Source of the DNA: Cryomorphaceae bacterium
GTDB lineage: Bacteria; Bacteroidota; Bacteroidia; Flavobacteriales; BACL11
Assembly (NCBI GenBank): GCA_949531795.1
Contig: CATIQX010000017.1
Location: forward strand, 1 to 7,077
Direction: 5' to 3'
DNA: 7,077 bases
Shown here in pieces: positions 1 through 6,786 of the stretch; position 1 is the first letter of the stretch; every line of letters starts with the position of its first letter. The notes beneath the pieces are model-generated. The model saw only the letters and a list, made by a program, of their open reading frames with translations, ran no database searches and was not told the origin of the DNA. A program made the translations under genes and the position numbers.

Positions 1-1185
1 AGGGCTTTTGAAGAATCATTACGAAAAAGAAACATAGCTTACAAAATTTATGGTGGACTTTCGTTTTACCAAAGAAAAGAAATAAAAGATTTACTTGCTT
101 ATTATCGTTTAGCAATTAATCCAAATGACGAAGAGGCTTTTAAGAGAATTATAAATTACCCAACAAGAGGTGTAGGTGCAACAACTATCCAAAGACTTAA
201 TGTTTTTGCGAACGAACATGACAAAAGTATTTGGGATGTTATAAATAATTTAGATGAGATAGAAATTAACATTAATAAAGGCACGCAAATTAAACTTAAA
301 GAATTTGCGCTCATGATTAATAGCTTCATTATAAATACTAGAAAAAAAGAAGCTTATCTTGTTGCGGAAGAAATTGCAAAACAAAGTGGATTATTTAACG
401 ATTTGTACTCTGATAAAACTCCTGAAGGTGTCAGTAGGTTTGAGAATATTCAGGAATTGTTAAACGGAATAAAGGATTTTAGTGAAACTGCTGAAAAAGG
501 AGTTAATAAATTACCTGATTTCATGCAAGATGTTGCATTACTGACAGATCAAGATAAAGAAACTGAGGAAGATTTTAATAAAGTAACTTTAATGACTGTT
601 CATGCAGCAAAAGGATTAGAATTCCCATATGTATTTGTTGTTGGCTTGGAAGAAAATCTTTTTCCAAGTATGATGAGTGGTGAAAGTCAAGAGAATTTAG
701 AAGAAGAAAGACGTCTTTTCTATGTTGCAATAACAAGAGCTGAGAAAAGATTATTTTTGTCTTTTGCCTCATCTCGATTTAAATGGGGACAGTATACAGA
801 TTGCGAACCAAGTCGATTTATTAGTGAACTAGACGAAAGTTTTTTAGAAAAACATGAAATTACACCAAAAAATAAAAATGAGTCTAGTCCTCATAAAATT
901 TATGCTAAAACTAAGTTCAAGAAACAAGAAAGCTCTAATGTTACAAAAAAATTTATTGCACCTAAAAACTTAACAAATATTAATAGAGCGAGAAATATTA
1001 GCATAAATGAAAGTGATCTTAGCAAAATACAATCTGGAATGAAAGTGAAGCATTCCCGATTTGGTGAAGGGAAAGTATTGACTGTTTTAGGAGAAGGAGC
1101 TGACAAAAAAGCAGGGGTATTTTTCAGTGGCATTGGACTAAAGCAACTATTACTTAAGTTTGCTAAACTAGAGATATTACAATAG
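1..1185 (+). CDS. uvrD: UvrD/PcrA-type superfamily 1 DNA helicase, C-terminal half (5' end outside window)
   Basis: The reading frame is open from base 1, so this is the last 394 residues of a longer protein; family members are usually about 750 residues, so the N-terminal half with the Walker A and B motifs is missing here. The ATG at 313 is internal, because clear helicase sequence precedes it: YKIYGGLSFYQRKEIKD at visible residues 14-30 and INYPTRGVG at 51-59. Motif V (TVHAAKGLEF) lies at 199-208 and motif VI (EERRLFYVAITRA, with the arginine finger) at 235-247. A polar linker follows, then a Tudor-like tail at about 346-393 with the core HSRFGEGKV, as at the C-terminus of PcrA/UvrD, where it contacts RNA polymerase in studied species. 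Such enzymes are 3'-to-5' ATP-dependent helicases acting in nucleotide-excision and mismatch repair and in clearing replication-transcription conflicts. The tail favours PcrA/UvrD over Rep. It converges on ribF with a 33-base gap. Confidence 0.93.
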   Translation, partial: RAFEESLRKRNIAYKIYGGLSFYQRKEIKDLLAYYRLAINPNDEEAFKRIINYPTRGVGATTIQRLNVFANEHDKSIWDVINNLDEIEININKGTQIKLKEFALMINSFIINTRKKEAYLVAEEIAKQSGLFNDLYSDKTPEGVSRFENIQELLNGIKDFSETAEKGVNKLPDFMQDVALLTDQDKETEEDFNKVTLMTVHAAKGLEFPYVFVVGLEENLFPSMMSGESQENLEEERRLFYVAITRAEKRLFLSFASSRFKWGQYTDCEPSRFISELDESFLEKHEITPKNKNESSPHKIYAKTKFKKQESSNVTKKFIAPKNLTNINRARNISINESDLSKIQSGMKVKHSRFGEGKVLTVLGEGADKKAGVFFSGIGLKQLLLKFAKLEILQ

Positions 1186-1218
1186 CTAAATAAAAGAGCT
1201 TAATGGGAGTTTTATAAT

Positions 1219-2175
1219 TTAATCAACTAAATTATTCTTTTTATTTATGATATCTAAATATATCTTACAATTATTTTCATCAATCTTTAACTGACTTCGC
1301 AAATCTACAAGAGAATCAAACTGTTTTTCGTCTCTAAGTCGTTTTAAAAACTCAACTTTTATATCAAAATCATAAACATCATCTGAAAAATCAAAAATAT
1401 GCACTTCTAAAGAATGCTTACCCTGATCAAGAGTTGGTTTATTTCCAATATTTAACATGCCAAAATACTGCTTATTTTTCAAAACTACTTTTACAACATA
1501 TACTCCATCACCAGGTATTAATTTCCACTTATTTTCAATCAGAATGTTAGCAGTTGGATAGGCTAGTGTTCGTCCAATTTTATTACCTACAACCACAACA
1601 CCATTGATTAAATAATTATACCCTAAGTAAGCATTTGCTTTCTCTATAATTCCAGCAGATAATAACTTTCTTATTTTTGTCGAACTGACAGTAACTTCTG
1701 ATTCATCTTGTGGTGGAATTTGTTCTAATTTAAAATCATATAACTCTGAAAGCTCTTTCAATTCAATATAAGAACCCTCTCTATTCCTCCCAAAATGATG
1801 ATCGTATCCAACAACCATGTGTTTCATATTCAATTTATTTACTAGTAAATCTCTAATAAAATTAACTGATTTTGTTCTTGAAAAATCTTTTGTAAACTCA
1901 TGAATAATAAAATGCTGTATTCCTGATTTTTCTAATTCTTTTATTTTCTCATCAATCGTATTTAAAAGTTTAAGCTTTTGATCCTCAGGCTGCAAAACAT
2001 GCCTAGGGTGAGGATAAAAAGTAAGCAAAACACTTTCTCCACCTTCATTTTGAGCAATTTCATTCATACGATTCAATACATATCTATGTCCTTTGTGTAC
2101 ACCATCAAAAGTACCTAAAGTTAATACTGACTTGATATCTGATGGAAACTGATCTATTGAATGATAAACTTTCAC
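1219..2175 (-). CDS. ribF: Bifunctional riboflavin kinase / FAD synthetase, GTG start
   Basis: This cytosolic enzyme phosphorylates riboflavin to FMN and then adenylylates FMN to FAD. At 318 residues it has the usual length. The N-terminal FAD synthetase (nucleotidyltransferase) domain shows GTFDGVHKGH at 21-30, FYPHPRHVL at 53-61, GYDHHFGRNREG at 123-134 and SSTKIR at 164-169. The C-terminal riboflavin kinase domain shows GRTLAYPTANI at 201-211 with the PTAN signature, PGDGVYVV at 221-228, GMLNIGNKPT at 239-248, and LEVHIFDF at 256-263, whose E257 is the expected catalytic base. The start is the GTG at 2175-2173: a TAA lies immediately upstream in frame, and the next in-frame ATG (M37) would cut off GTFDGVHKGH. 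It is transcribed away from atpD. The leader is only about 30 bases, too short for an FMN riboswitch. It is complete, with no missing motif. Confidence 0.96.
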   Translation of the reverse strand: MKVYHSIDQFPSDIKSVLTLGTFDGVHKGHRYVLNRMNEIAQNEGGESVLLTFYPHPRHVLQPEDQKLKLLNTIDEKIKELEKSGIQHFIIHEFTKDFSRTKSVNFIRDLLVNKLNMKHMVVGYDHHFGRNREGSYIELKELSELYDFKLEQIPPQDESEVTVSSTKIRKLLSAGIIEKANAYLGYNYLINGVVVVGNKIGRTLAYPTANILIENKWKLIPGDGVYVVKVVLKNKQYFGMLNIGNKPTLDQGKHSLEVHIFDFSDDVYDFDIKVEFLKRLRDEKQFDSLVDLRSQLKIDENNCKIYLDIINKKNNLVD

Positions 2176-2210
2176 TTATTTTTTAATTTTAGGTATGTTG
2201 AAAAAGTGTT

Positions 2211-2218
2211 CAAAATTA
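2211..2218 (-). promoter_or_regulatory. Predicted -7 box of the ribF promoter
   Basis: On the minus strand these bases read TAATTTTG, an exact match to the Bacteroidota -7 consensus TAnnTTTG. The upstream element is weak: TTA at 2240-2238, 19 bases away, instead of TTG. Transcription would start near 2204, giving a leader of about 29 bases before the GTG. Such matches do arise by chance in AT-rich DNA, but the position and orientation fit. Confidence 0.5.
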
Positions 2219-2242
2219 ACAATTAATTTAAACCGATTAATA

Positions 2243-2275
2243 TTAGCACAATACAATTTAAAAATAGTAAATTTG
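2243..2275 (+). promoter_or_regulatory. Predicted promoter of atpDC
   Basis: TAAATTTG at 2268-2275 matches TAnnTTTG exactly and continues as GCATCC, an extension I associate with strong flavobacterial promoters. A degenerate -33 element, TTAG at 2243-2246, lies 21 bases upstream, within the accepted 17-23 spacing. The predicted transcript would start near 2281 and have a leader of about 40 bases. That leader is AT-rich and shows no Shine-Dalgarno sequence before the ATG, as expected in this phylum. Confidence 0.6.
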
Positions 2276-2321
2276 CATCCGATTTAAATTAAGTATTTTA
2301 ACGACTTTAAAAGATATAAAA

Positions 2322-3830
2322 ATGTCAAAAAACACCGGAAAAGTATCACAAATTATTGGACCTGTAATTGATGTTTCATTCGAAAACAATGAAGCTGGAT
2401 TACCTAACATATATGACTCATTAGAAATTACAAGAGCTAATGGAACAAAATTAGTATTAGAATGTCAACAGCACATTGGCGAAGATACAGTAAGGGCGAT
2501 TTCAATGGAAACTACAGATGGCATTAGTAGAGGAACTACTGTTGTTGCCACTGGGTCACCAATCAAAATGCCCATAGGAGAAAACATTAAAGGCAGGGTA
2601 TTTAATGTAATAGGAGATGCTATTGATGGAATGGAAAACTTAGATAGCACTAACGGGTTGCCGATTCATAGAGATCCACCAAGATTTCAGGATCTATCAA
2701 CGGCTACTGAGGTGTTATTTACAGGTATAAAAGTTATTGATTTAATTGAGCCTTATGCAAAAGGAGGTAAAATTGGTTTATTTGGAGGGGCTGGTGTTGG
2801 AAAAACAGTTTTAATTCAAGAGTTAATTAACAATATAGCTAAAGGACACGGTGGACTTTCTGTTTTTGCTGGTGTGGGAGAAAGAACACGTGAAGGAAAT
2901 GATTTACTAAGAGAAATGTTAGAATCAGGAATCATTAATTATGGAGAAGATTTTAATAAATCAATGGAAGAAGGAGGCTGGGATTTATCGAAAGTTGACA
3001 AATCAAAATTAGGAGATTCAAAAGCAACATTTGTTTTCGGGCAAATGAACGAACCACCTGGTGCTAGAGCAAGAGTTGCACTTTCTGGCCTTACTATTGC
3101 TGAATACTTCAGAGATGGAGAAGGGGATGGAAAAGGGAAAGATGTACTATTCTTTGTAGATAATATCTTCCGTTTTACTCAAGCAGGATCTGAGGTTTCT
3201 GCATTACTAGGCCGTATGCCTTCAGCTGTAGGTTACCAGCCAACATTAGCAACAGAAATGGGAACAATGCAAGAGCGCATTACTTCAACTAAAAACGGAT
3301 CTATTACTTCTGTACAAGCAGTATATGTACCTGCTGATGATTTAACTGACCCTGCTCCCGCTACAACATTTGCCCACCTAGATGCAACTACGGTTCTTTC
3401 AAGAAAAATTGCTGAATTAGGTATTTATCCTGCAGTTGATCCATTGGATTCAACTTCAAGGATTTTATCACCTGAGGTAGTTGGTGATGAGCATTATAAA
3501 TGTGCACAGGATGTAAAAGAGTTACTACAGAGATATAAGGAATTACAAGATATTATAGCAATTTTGGGTATGGATGAGTTATCTGATGAAGATAAATTAG
3601 CTGTACATAGAGCAAGAAGAGTACAAAGATTCTTGTCACAACCTTTCCATGTTGCTGAACAGTTTACAGGCCTAAAAGGATGTTTGGTTGATATTGCAGA
3701 CACAATTAAAGGATTCAACATGATTATGGATGGTAAAGTAGATCAATATCCTGAAGCAGCATTTAACCTTGTAGGTTCAATTGATGAAGCAATTGAAAAA
3801 GGAGAGAAAATGCTAGCTGACGTAAAATAA
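2322..3830 (+). CDS. atpD: F1Fo ATP synthase subunit beta
   Basis: This is the catalytic subunit of the F1 head, which makes ATP from ADP and phosphate on the cytoplasmic face of the inner membrane. It runs in order: N-terminal beta-barrel (about 1-85), nucleotide-binding domain, and C-terminal helical domain. Visible motifs are the Walker A GGAGVGKT at 155-162, GERTREG at 186-192 with the catalytic glutamate E187, the Walker B strand VLFFVDN at 275-281, the ATPase alpha/beta signature PAVDPLDSTS at 370-379, and the DELSDED loop at 418-424 that meets subunit gamma. At 502 residues it is about 40 longer than the E. coli protein (460). Much of the excess is an acidic/basic segment at about 205-233 (containing MEEGGWDLSKVDK) just before FGQMNEPPGARAR, and a shorter one at about 265-273. 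I recall such insertions as usual in Bacteroidota. atpC follows after 7 bases; genes for the other subunits are not in the window. Confidence 0.99.
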   Translation: MSKNTGKVSQIIGPVIDVSFENNEAGLPNIYDSLEITRANGTKLVLECQQHIGEDTVRAISMETTDGISRGTTVVATGSPIKMPIGENIKGRVFNVIGDAIDGMENLDSTNGLPIHRDPPRFQDLSTATEVLFTGIKVIDLIEPYAKGGKIGLFGGAGVGKTVLIQELINNIAKGHGGLSVFAGVGERTREGNDLLREMLESGIINYGEDFNKSMEEGGWDLSKVDKSKLGDSKATFVFGQMNEPPGARARVALSGLTIAEYFRDGEGDGKGKDVLFFVDNIFRFTQAGSEVSALLGRMPSAVGYQPTLATEMGTMQERITSTKNGSITSVQAVYVPADDLTDPAPATTFAHLDATTVLSRKIAELGIYPAVDPLDSTSRILSPEVVGDEHYKCAQDVKELLQRYKELQDIIAILGMDELSDEDKLAVHRARRVQRFLSQPFHVAEQFTGLKGCLVDIADTIKGFNMIMDGKVDQYPEAAFNLVGSIDEAIEKGEKMLADVK

Positions 3831-3837
3831 TTAAAGA

Positions 3838-4074
3838 ATGATATTAGAAATAATAACACCAGAAAAAGAAGTTTTTAACGGAGAGGTTAACTCAGTGAAA
3901 TTCCCTGGAGAATCAGGTGAATTTGAAGTACTCAATAATCACGCTTCTATTATTTCAACTTTAACAAGTGGAAGTATAAGAGTGATTACTATTGAAGATA
4001 AAACTGAAAACTTTACAATAAATGGTGGCGTAATTGAAATGAAACAAAACAAAATTATTGTTTTAGCTGATTAA
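3838..4074 (+). CDS. atpC: F1Fo ATP synthase subunit epsilon, N-terminal domain only
   Basis: Epsilon belongs to the central stalk and couples the F1 head to the Fo rotor. The 78 residues match only the N-terminal beta-sandwich domain: ITPEKEVFNGEVNSVKFPG at 6-24, GEFEVLNNHASII at 27-39, and the closing strands INGGVIEMKQNKIIVLAD at 61-78. The E. coli protein has about 139 residues, ending in two alpha-helices that can inhibit ATP hydrolysis. Those helices are absent here. The truncation looks genuine rather than a frameshift, because the stop codon is followed within about 20 bases by a terminator and no helix-coding sequence is visible in the other frames. Short epsilon subunits are common in Bacteroidota. 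The gene lies 7 bases after atpD and must share its transcript. Confidence 0.95.
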   Translation: MILEIITPEKEVFNGEVNSVKFPGESGEFEVLNNHASIISTLTSGSIRVITIEDKTENFTINGGVIEMKQNKIIVLAD

Positions 4075-4094
4075 TTTACAAGCATTAAATTTAG

Positions 4095-4126
4095 AAAGAG
4101 GATTACATTGTAGTCCTCTTTTTTTT
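4095..4126 (+). terminator. Intrinsic terminator of atpDC
   Basis: Bases 4095-4106 (AAAGAGGATTAC) pair with 4110-4121 (GTAGTCCTCTTT) to form a 12-pair stem with a single G-U wobble (4103 with 4113) and an ATT loop at 4107-4109. The stem runs into eight T residues at 4119-4126. It begins 21 bases after the atpC stop. This is the clearest terminator in the window. Confidence 0.92.
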
Positions 4127-4138
4127 ATGTTATTTTTG
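4108..4138 (+). promoter_or_regulatory. Predicted promoter of the lipoprotein gene, overlapping the atpC terminator
   Basis: TTG at 4108-4110 and TATTTTTG at 4131-4138 are 20 bases apart, matching the flavobacterial promoter form TTG-N17-23-TAnnTTTG. The TTG begins in the terminator's loop, and the T-tract falls in the spacer. Transcription would start at about 4143, which is the A of the next gene's ATG, implying a leaderless or nearly leaderless mRNA. T-rich DNA makes chance matches easy, so confidence is moderate. Confidence 0.45.
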
Positions 4139-4142
4139 AAAA

Positions 4143-4799
4143 ATGAAAAATTACTTTTTTATAATACTTATTCACAGCATTCTTTTAAGTTCCTGTTTAC
4201 CGAAAAAAATATTTAAATTACAAGAGGGTGATTTATTGTTTCAAGATTTAGACTCCTCTCCCCTATGTGATGCGATTGAACTAGTAACACCAGGATACAA
4301 AGACGCTAATTTTTCACATATCGGTTTAGTAGTTTTAGACAATGATACACTTAAAGTTTTAGAAGCTATTCCTCCAAAAGTTGTTTTAACAGACATGAAA
4401 TCTTTCTTTAATCGCTCATTTGACAAAGAAGGTAGGTCTAAAATAATAGTTGGAAGATTAAAGGATAAATTTCAACATACAATTAAAGATGCAATTATTT
4501 ATGCTAAAAGAAAAATAGAAATGAAGTATGATGAAGTATTCCTAATGAACAACAACTCATACTATTGTTCCGAACTAATCTTTGAAGCATTTGAAAAAGA
4601 TTCTATTTTCAAACTAAAACCAATGACTTTCCTTCATCCAGAAACTAATGATACACTAACTGTTTGGAAAAATTACTATTCAGAATTAGGCATTAAAATT
4701 CCACAAAACGAAGCAGGAATTAACCCTGGAATCATGTCCTTATCTGAAAAAATTGAAATGATCTATTTTTACGGAACACCTGATGGGATGAAACAGTAG
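4143..4799 (+). CDS. Predicted lipoprotein, permuted NlpC/P60 papain-like (YiiX/DUF830-type) family
   Basis: The first 18 residues form a lipoprotein signal: charged K2, a hydrophobic stretch FFIILIHSILL, then the lipobox LSSC with the acylated cysteine at C18. The mature protein resembles the circularly permuted NlpC/P60 group: EGDLLFQ at 28-34, a histidine in NFSHIGLVV (H59), an acidic residue in VLEAIPP (E74), and the nucleophile in YYCSELIFEAF (C142). The His-before-Cys order is the permuted arrangement. Relatives are thought to be peptidases or amidases acting on cell-wall peptides or lipids, but the substrate here is unknown. The residues after C18 (LPKKIF) lack the acidic cluster typical of the surface-export signal in Bacteroidota, so a periplasm-facing location is more likely. 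The start is fixed by the signal peptide, since the next in-frame Met is M85. It lies downstream of the atpC terminator and 97 bases before a TonB-dependent receptor. Confidence 0.8.
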   Translation: MKNYFFIILIHSILLSSCLPKKIFKLQEGDLLFQDLDSSPLCDAIELVTPGYKDANFSHIGLVVLDNDTLKVLEAIPPKVVLTDMKSFFNRSFDKEGRSKIIVGRLKDKFQHTIKDAIIYAKRKIEMKYDEVFLMNNNSYYCSELIFEAFEKDSIFKLKPMTFLHPETNDTLTVWKNYYSELGIKIPQNEAGINPGIMSLSEKIEMIYFYGTPDGMKQ

Positions 4800-4832
4800 C
4801 AAGCCCTACTTCTTATTTATAAATAATAATAA

Positions 4833-4857
4833 TACATTTACCGAAAATCTCGCATCC
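4833..4857 (+). promoter_or_regulatory. Weak candidate promoter region for the TonB-dependent receptor
   Basis: Two imperfect candidates lie in the 97-base gap. TACATTTA at 4833-4840 misses TAnnTTTG by one base. AAATCTCGCATCC at 4845-4857 ends in the same GCATCC seen at the atpD promoter, but its -7 box is degraded. Neither has a convincing -33 TTG. The receptor could instead be read through from the lipoprotein gene, because no terminator hairpin is evident after 4799. Confidence 0.22.
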
Positions 4858-4896
4858 AAATAATCAGCTACTATTATACACAACTAAAATTAAATA

Positions 4897-6786
4897 ATGA
4901 AAAAAATAATATTAATTACACTTACTATAGCATTTGCAATATGTAATTTAAAAGCTCAAAATTCAATCAAAAAAAATCTGGATGAAGTTATTGTATCAGC
5001 AAACAGAGCACAAAGCGAGGGGAACATTACAAATGTTCAAATAATCAGCTTGGAAGAGATTGAAAATGCACCTGTACAAACAATTGAAGATTTATTGGAA
5101 TACGCAATGAATGTTGATGTAAGACAAAGAGGAGGACAGGGAGTTCAAGCTGATATTAGCATGAGAGGAGGTACTTTTGAACAAGTACTTGTCATGTTAA
5201 ATGGCATTAAATTAAATGATCCTCAAACAGGACATCATAACATGGATTTACCTGTAAGTTTAGAACAAATTGAAAGGATTGAAATAATCACTGGTGGTGC
5301 TAGTAGGATTTTTGGGAATTATGCTTATACAGGAGCTATCAATATTATTACAAAATCAGAAATGGCTAATTCTCTTAGTATTAGTGGAGGAGAAAATGCA
5401 TTTCAAAGTGGAGGTATTAATTACCATACTACTACTGGAAATCTGAAACACAATATTTCAATAAATCAGAAAGAAAGTGATGGGTATATTGAAGGAATGG
5501 ACTACAAAATAAAAAACTACTATTACCAAGCAAAAACAAATATTGATGGAATAAATGCACTCTTTAATGCAGGTTATACTAACAAGGAGTTTGGAGCATT
5601 TAGTTTTTATACACCAAAATACCCTAATCAATTTGAAAAAACACAAACTACTTTCGCATCATTACAACTCAGAAAAGAAGGAAAGATAACTTTGGATAAT
5701 AAAATATCATGGAGAAAACATAATGATGAGTTTATCTTATTTAGAGAAAATCCATCTTGGTATCACAACTTTCATGAAACAAATGTATTTAGTATGGATA
5801 TGAATGTGATACAAAAAACAAAAACAGGAACCAATGTAATAGGTATGGAGATAAGAACAGACAATATCATCTCTAATGTTTTAGGTAATGATCTTGAAAG
5901 TCCAATTGAAATTGATTCTAATAATTTTTATTACAAAGGAGCCAGCAGAACAACAACAAATCTTTTTATAGAAAAAAATATTAACCTAAATGATTTAGCA
6001 ATATCTGCAGGAATCATGATGAATATTGATTCTGAATATGGAAATGAGTATTTTCCTGGAATTGATATAGCTTATAATGTTAGTGATAATTTTAAAGTAT
6101 TTACGTCATATAACAAATCAATGAGGACTCCTAATTACACTGAATTATACTACTCATCTCCTACTGATCAAGGAAACATTAACCTGAAGTCAGAACATTC
6201 TACCAATCAAGAATTAGGTTTAAAATGGAATGGTAATTCACATAAAACTACATTCACTTTCTACAAAAGAGAAGGGGAAAACATGATTGATTGGGTATTA
6301 ATAAATGGAGATAGTATCTGGAGGACTCAGAACCTAAGCCAACTTACAACGAAAGGATATGAATTAAACTCTAGAATTGATATTAATAAAATGTTCGACA
6401 CTAATCTGCCAATTTCAACTTTAAACATTAGCTATGCAGTAAACGAATCAGATACAACTTCTGAAGGATTCCAATCTGCATATGTTCTAGATCATTTAAA
6501 ATCAAATTTATCATTCACTGCAAGCCAAAATATTAATAAAAATATCCGTATTGATTGGAGAGCTTCACGACAAGATAGAGAAGGAGGATATATTGATTTC
6601 GAAAGCGGGGAAGATGTAGAGTATTTACCTTTTTGGTTAATTTCAACAAGACTATCGTACAAAGTATTTACCAACAGCACAATGTTCTTAGAAGTAACTA
6701 ATCTATTTGATAATGAATATGTAGACTTTGGCAATATACCTCAGCCAGGAAGATGGATGAGAGCTGGATTGAAAATTACAATCTAG
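4897..6786 (+). CDS. TonB-dependent outer-membrane receptor, BtuB-like architecture, ligand unknown
   Basis: This is an outer-membrane gated channel that imports a scarce ligand using energy from TonB-ExbBD. Residues 1-20 form a signal peptide with likely cleavage after LKA. A TonB-box-like DEVIVSA (29-35) sits near the mature N-terminus. The plug domain spans about 45-153, with ISMRGGTFEQVLVMLNGIKLND at 87-108 and GGASRIFGNYAYTGAINIITK at 133-153. The beta-barrel occupies about 160-629, with RTPNYTELY at 410-418, NLFDNEY at 602-608 and PGRW at 617-620. At 629 residues it is small and lacks the N-terminal carboxypeptidase-like domain of SusC-type receptors. No SusD partner is present. The size and plug resemble BtuB-like receptors, but the 97-base upstream gap is too short for a cobalamin riboswitch, so a vitamin B12 role is not supported. 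The C-terminal residue is Ile, where Phe is more usual. Confidence 0.93.
   Translation: MKKIILITLTIAFAICNLKAQNSIKKNLDEVIVSANRAQSEGNITNVQIISLEEIENAPVQTIEDLLEYAMNVDVRQRGGQGVQADISMRGGTFEQVLVMLNGIKLNDPQTGHHNMDLPVSLEQIERIEIITGGASRIFGNYAYTGAINIITKSEMANSLSISGGENAFQSGGINYHTTTGNLKHNISINQKESDGYIEGMDYKIKNYYYQAKTNIDGINALFNAGYTNKEFGAFSFYTPKYPNQFEKTQTTFASLQLRKEGKITLDNKISWRKHNDEFILFRENPSWYHNFHETNVFSMDMNVIQKTKTGTNVIGMEIRTDNIISNVLGNDLESPIEIDSNNFYYKGASRTTTNLFIEKNINLNDLAISAGIMMNIDSEYGNEYFPGIDIAYNVSDNFKVFTSYNKSMRTPNYTELYYSSPTDQGNINLKSEHSTNQELGLKWNGNSHKTTFTFYKREGENMIDWVLINGDSIWRTQNLSQLTTKGYELNSRIDINKMFDTNLPISTLNISYAVNESDTTSEGFQSAYVLDHLKSNLSFTASQNINKNIRIDWRASRQDREGGYIDFESGEDVEYLPFWLISTRLSYKVFTNSTMFLEVTNLFDNEYVDFGNIPQPGRWMRAGLKITI

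Noticed and set aside
313..1185. A complete 290-residue gene starting at ATG 313
   Set aside because: The same frame is open back to base 1 and encodes recognisable helicase sequence, so 313 is an internal methionine of a truncated gene.
1190..1215. Possible bidirectional terminator between the helicase gene and ribF (ATAAAA pairing with TTTTAT)
   Set aside because: The six outer pairs are all A-T, the interior needs a GAG bulge and a wobble, and no clean T-tract follows on either strand. Too weak to call.
2176..2321. FMN riboswitch controlling ribF
   Set aside because: The predicted leader is only about 30 bases and shows no riboswitch-like helices.
4897..6786. Assigning the receptor as the vitamin B12 transporter BtuB
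   Set aside because: Size and plug resemble BtuB-like proteins, but there is no room for a cobalamin riboswitch and no cobalamin gene nearby, so the ligand is left open.
4897..6786. SusC/SusD polysaccharide-utilisation locus
   Set aside because: The receptor lacks the N-terminal carboxypeptidase-like domain, and no SusD or glycoside hydrolase is present.
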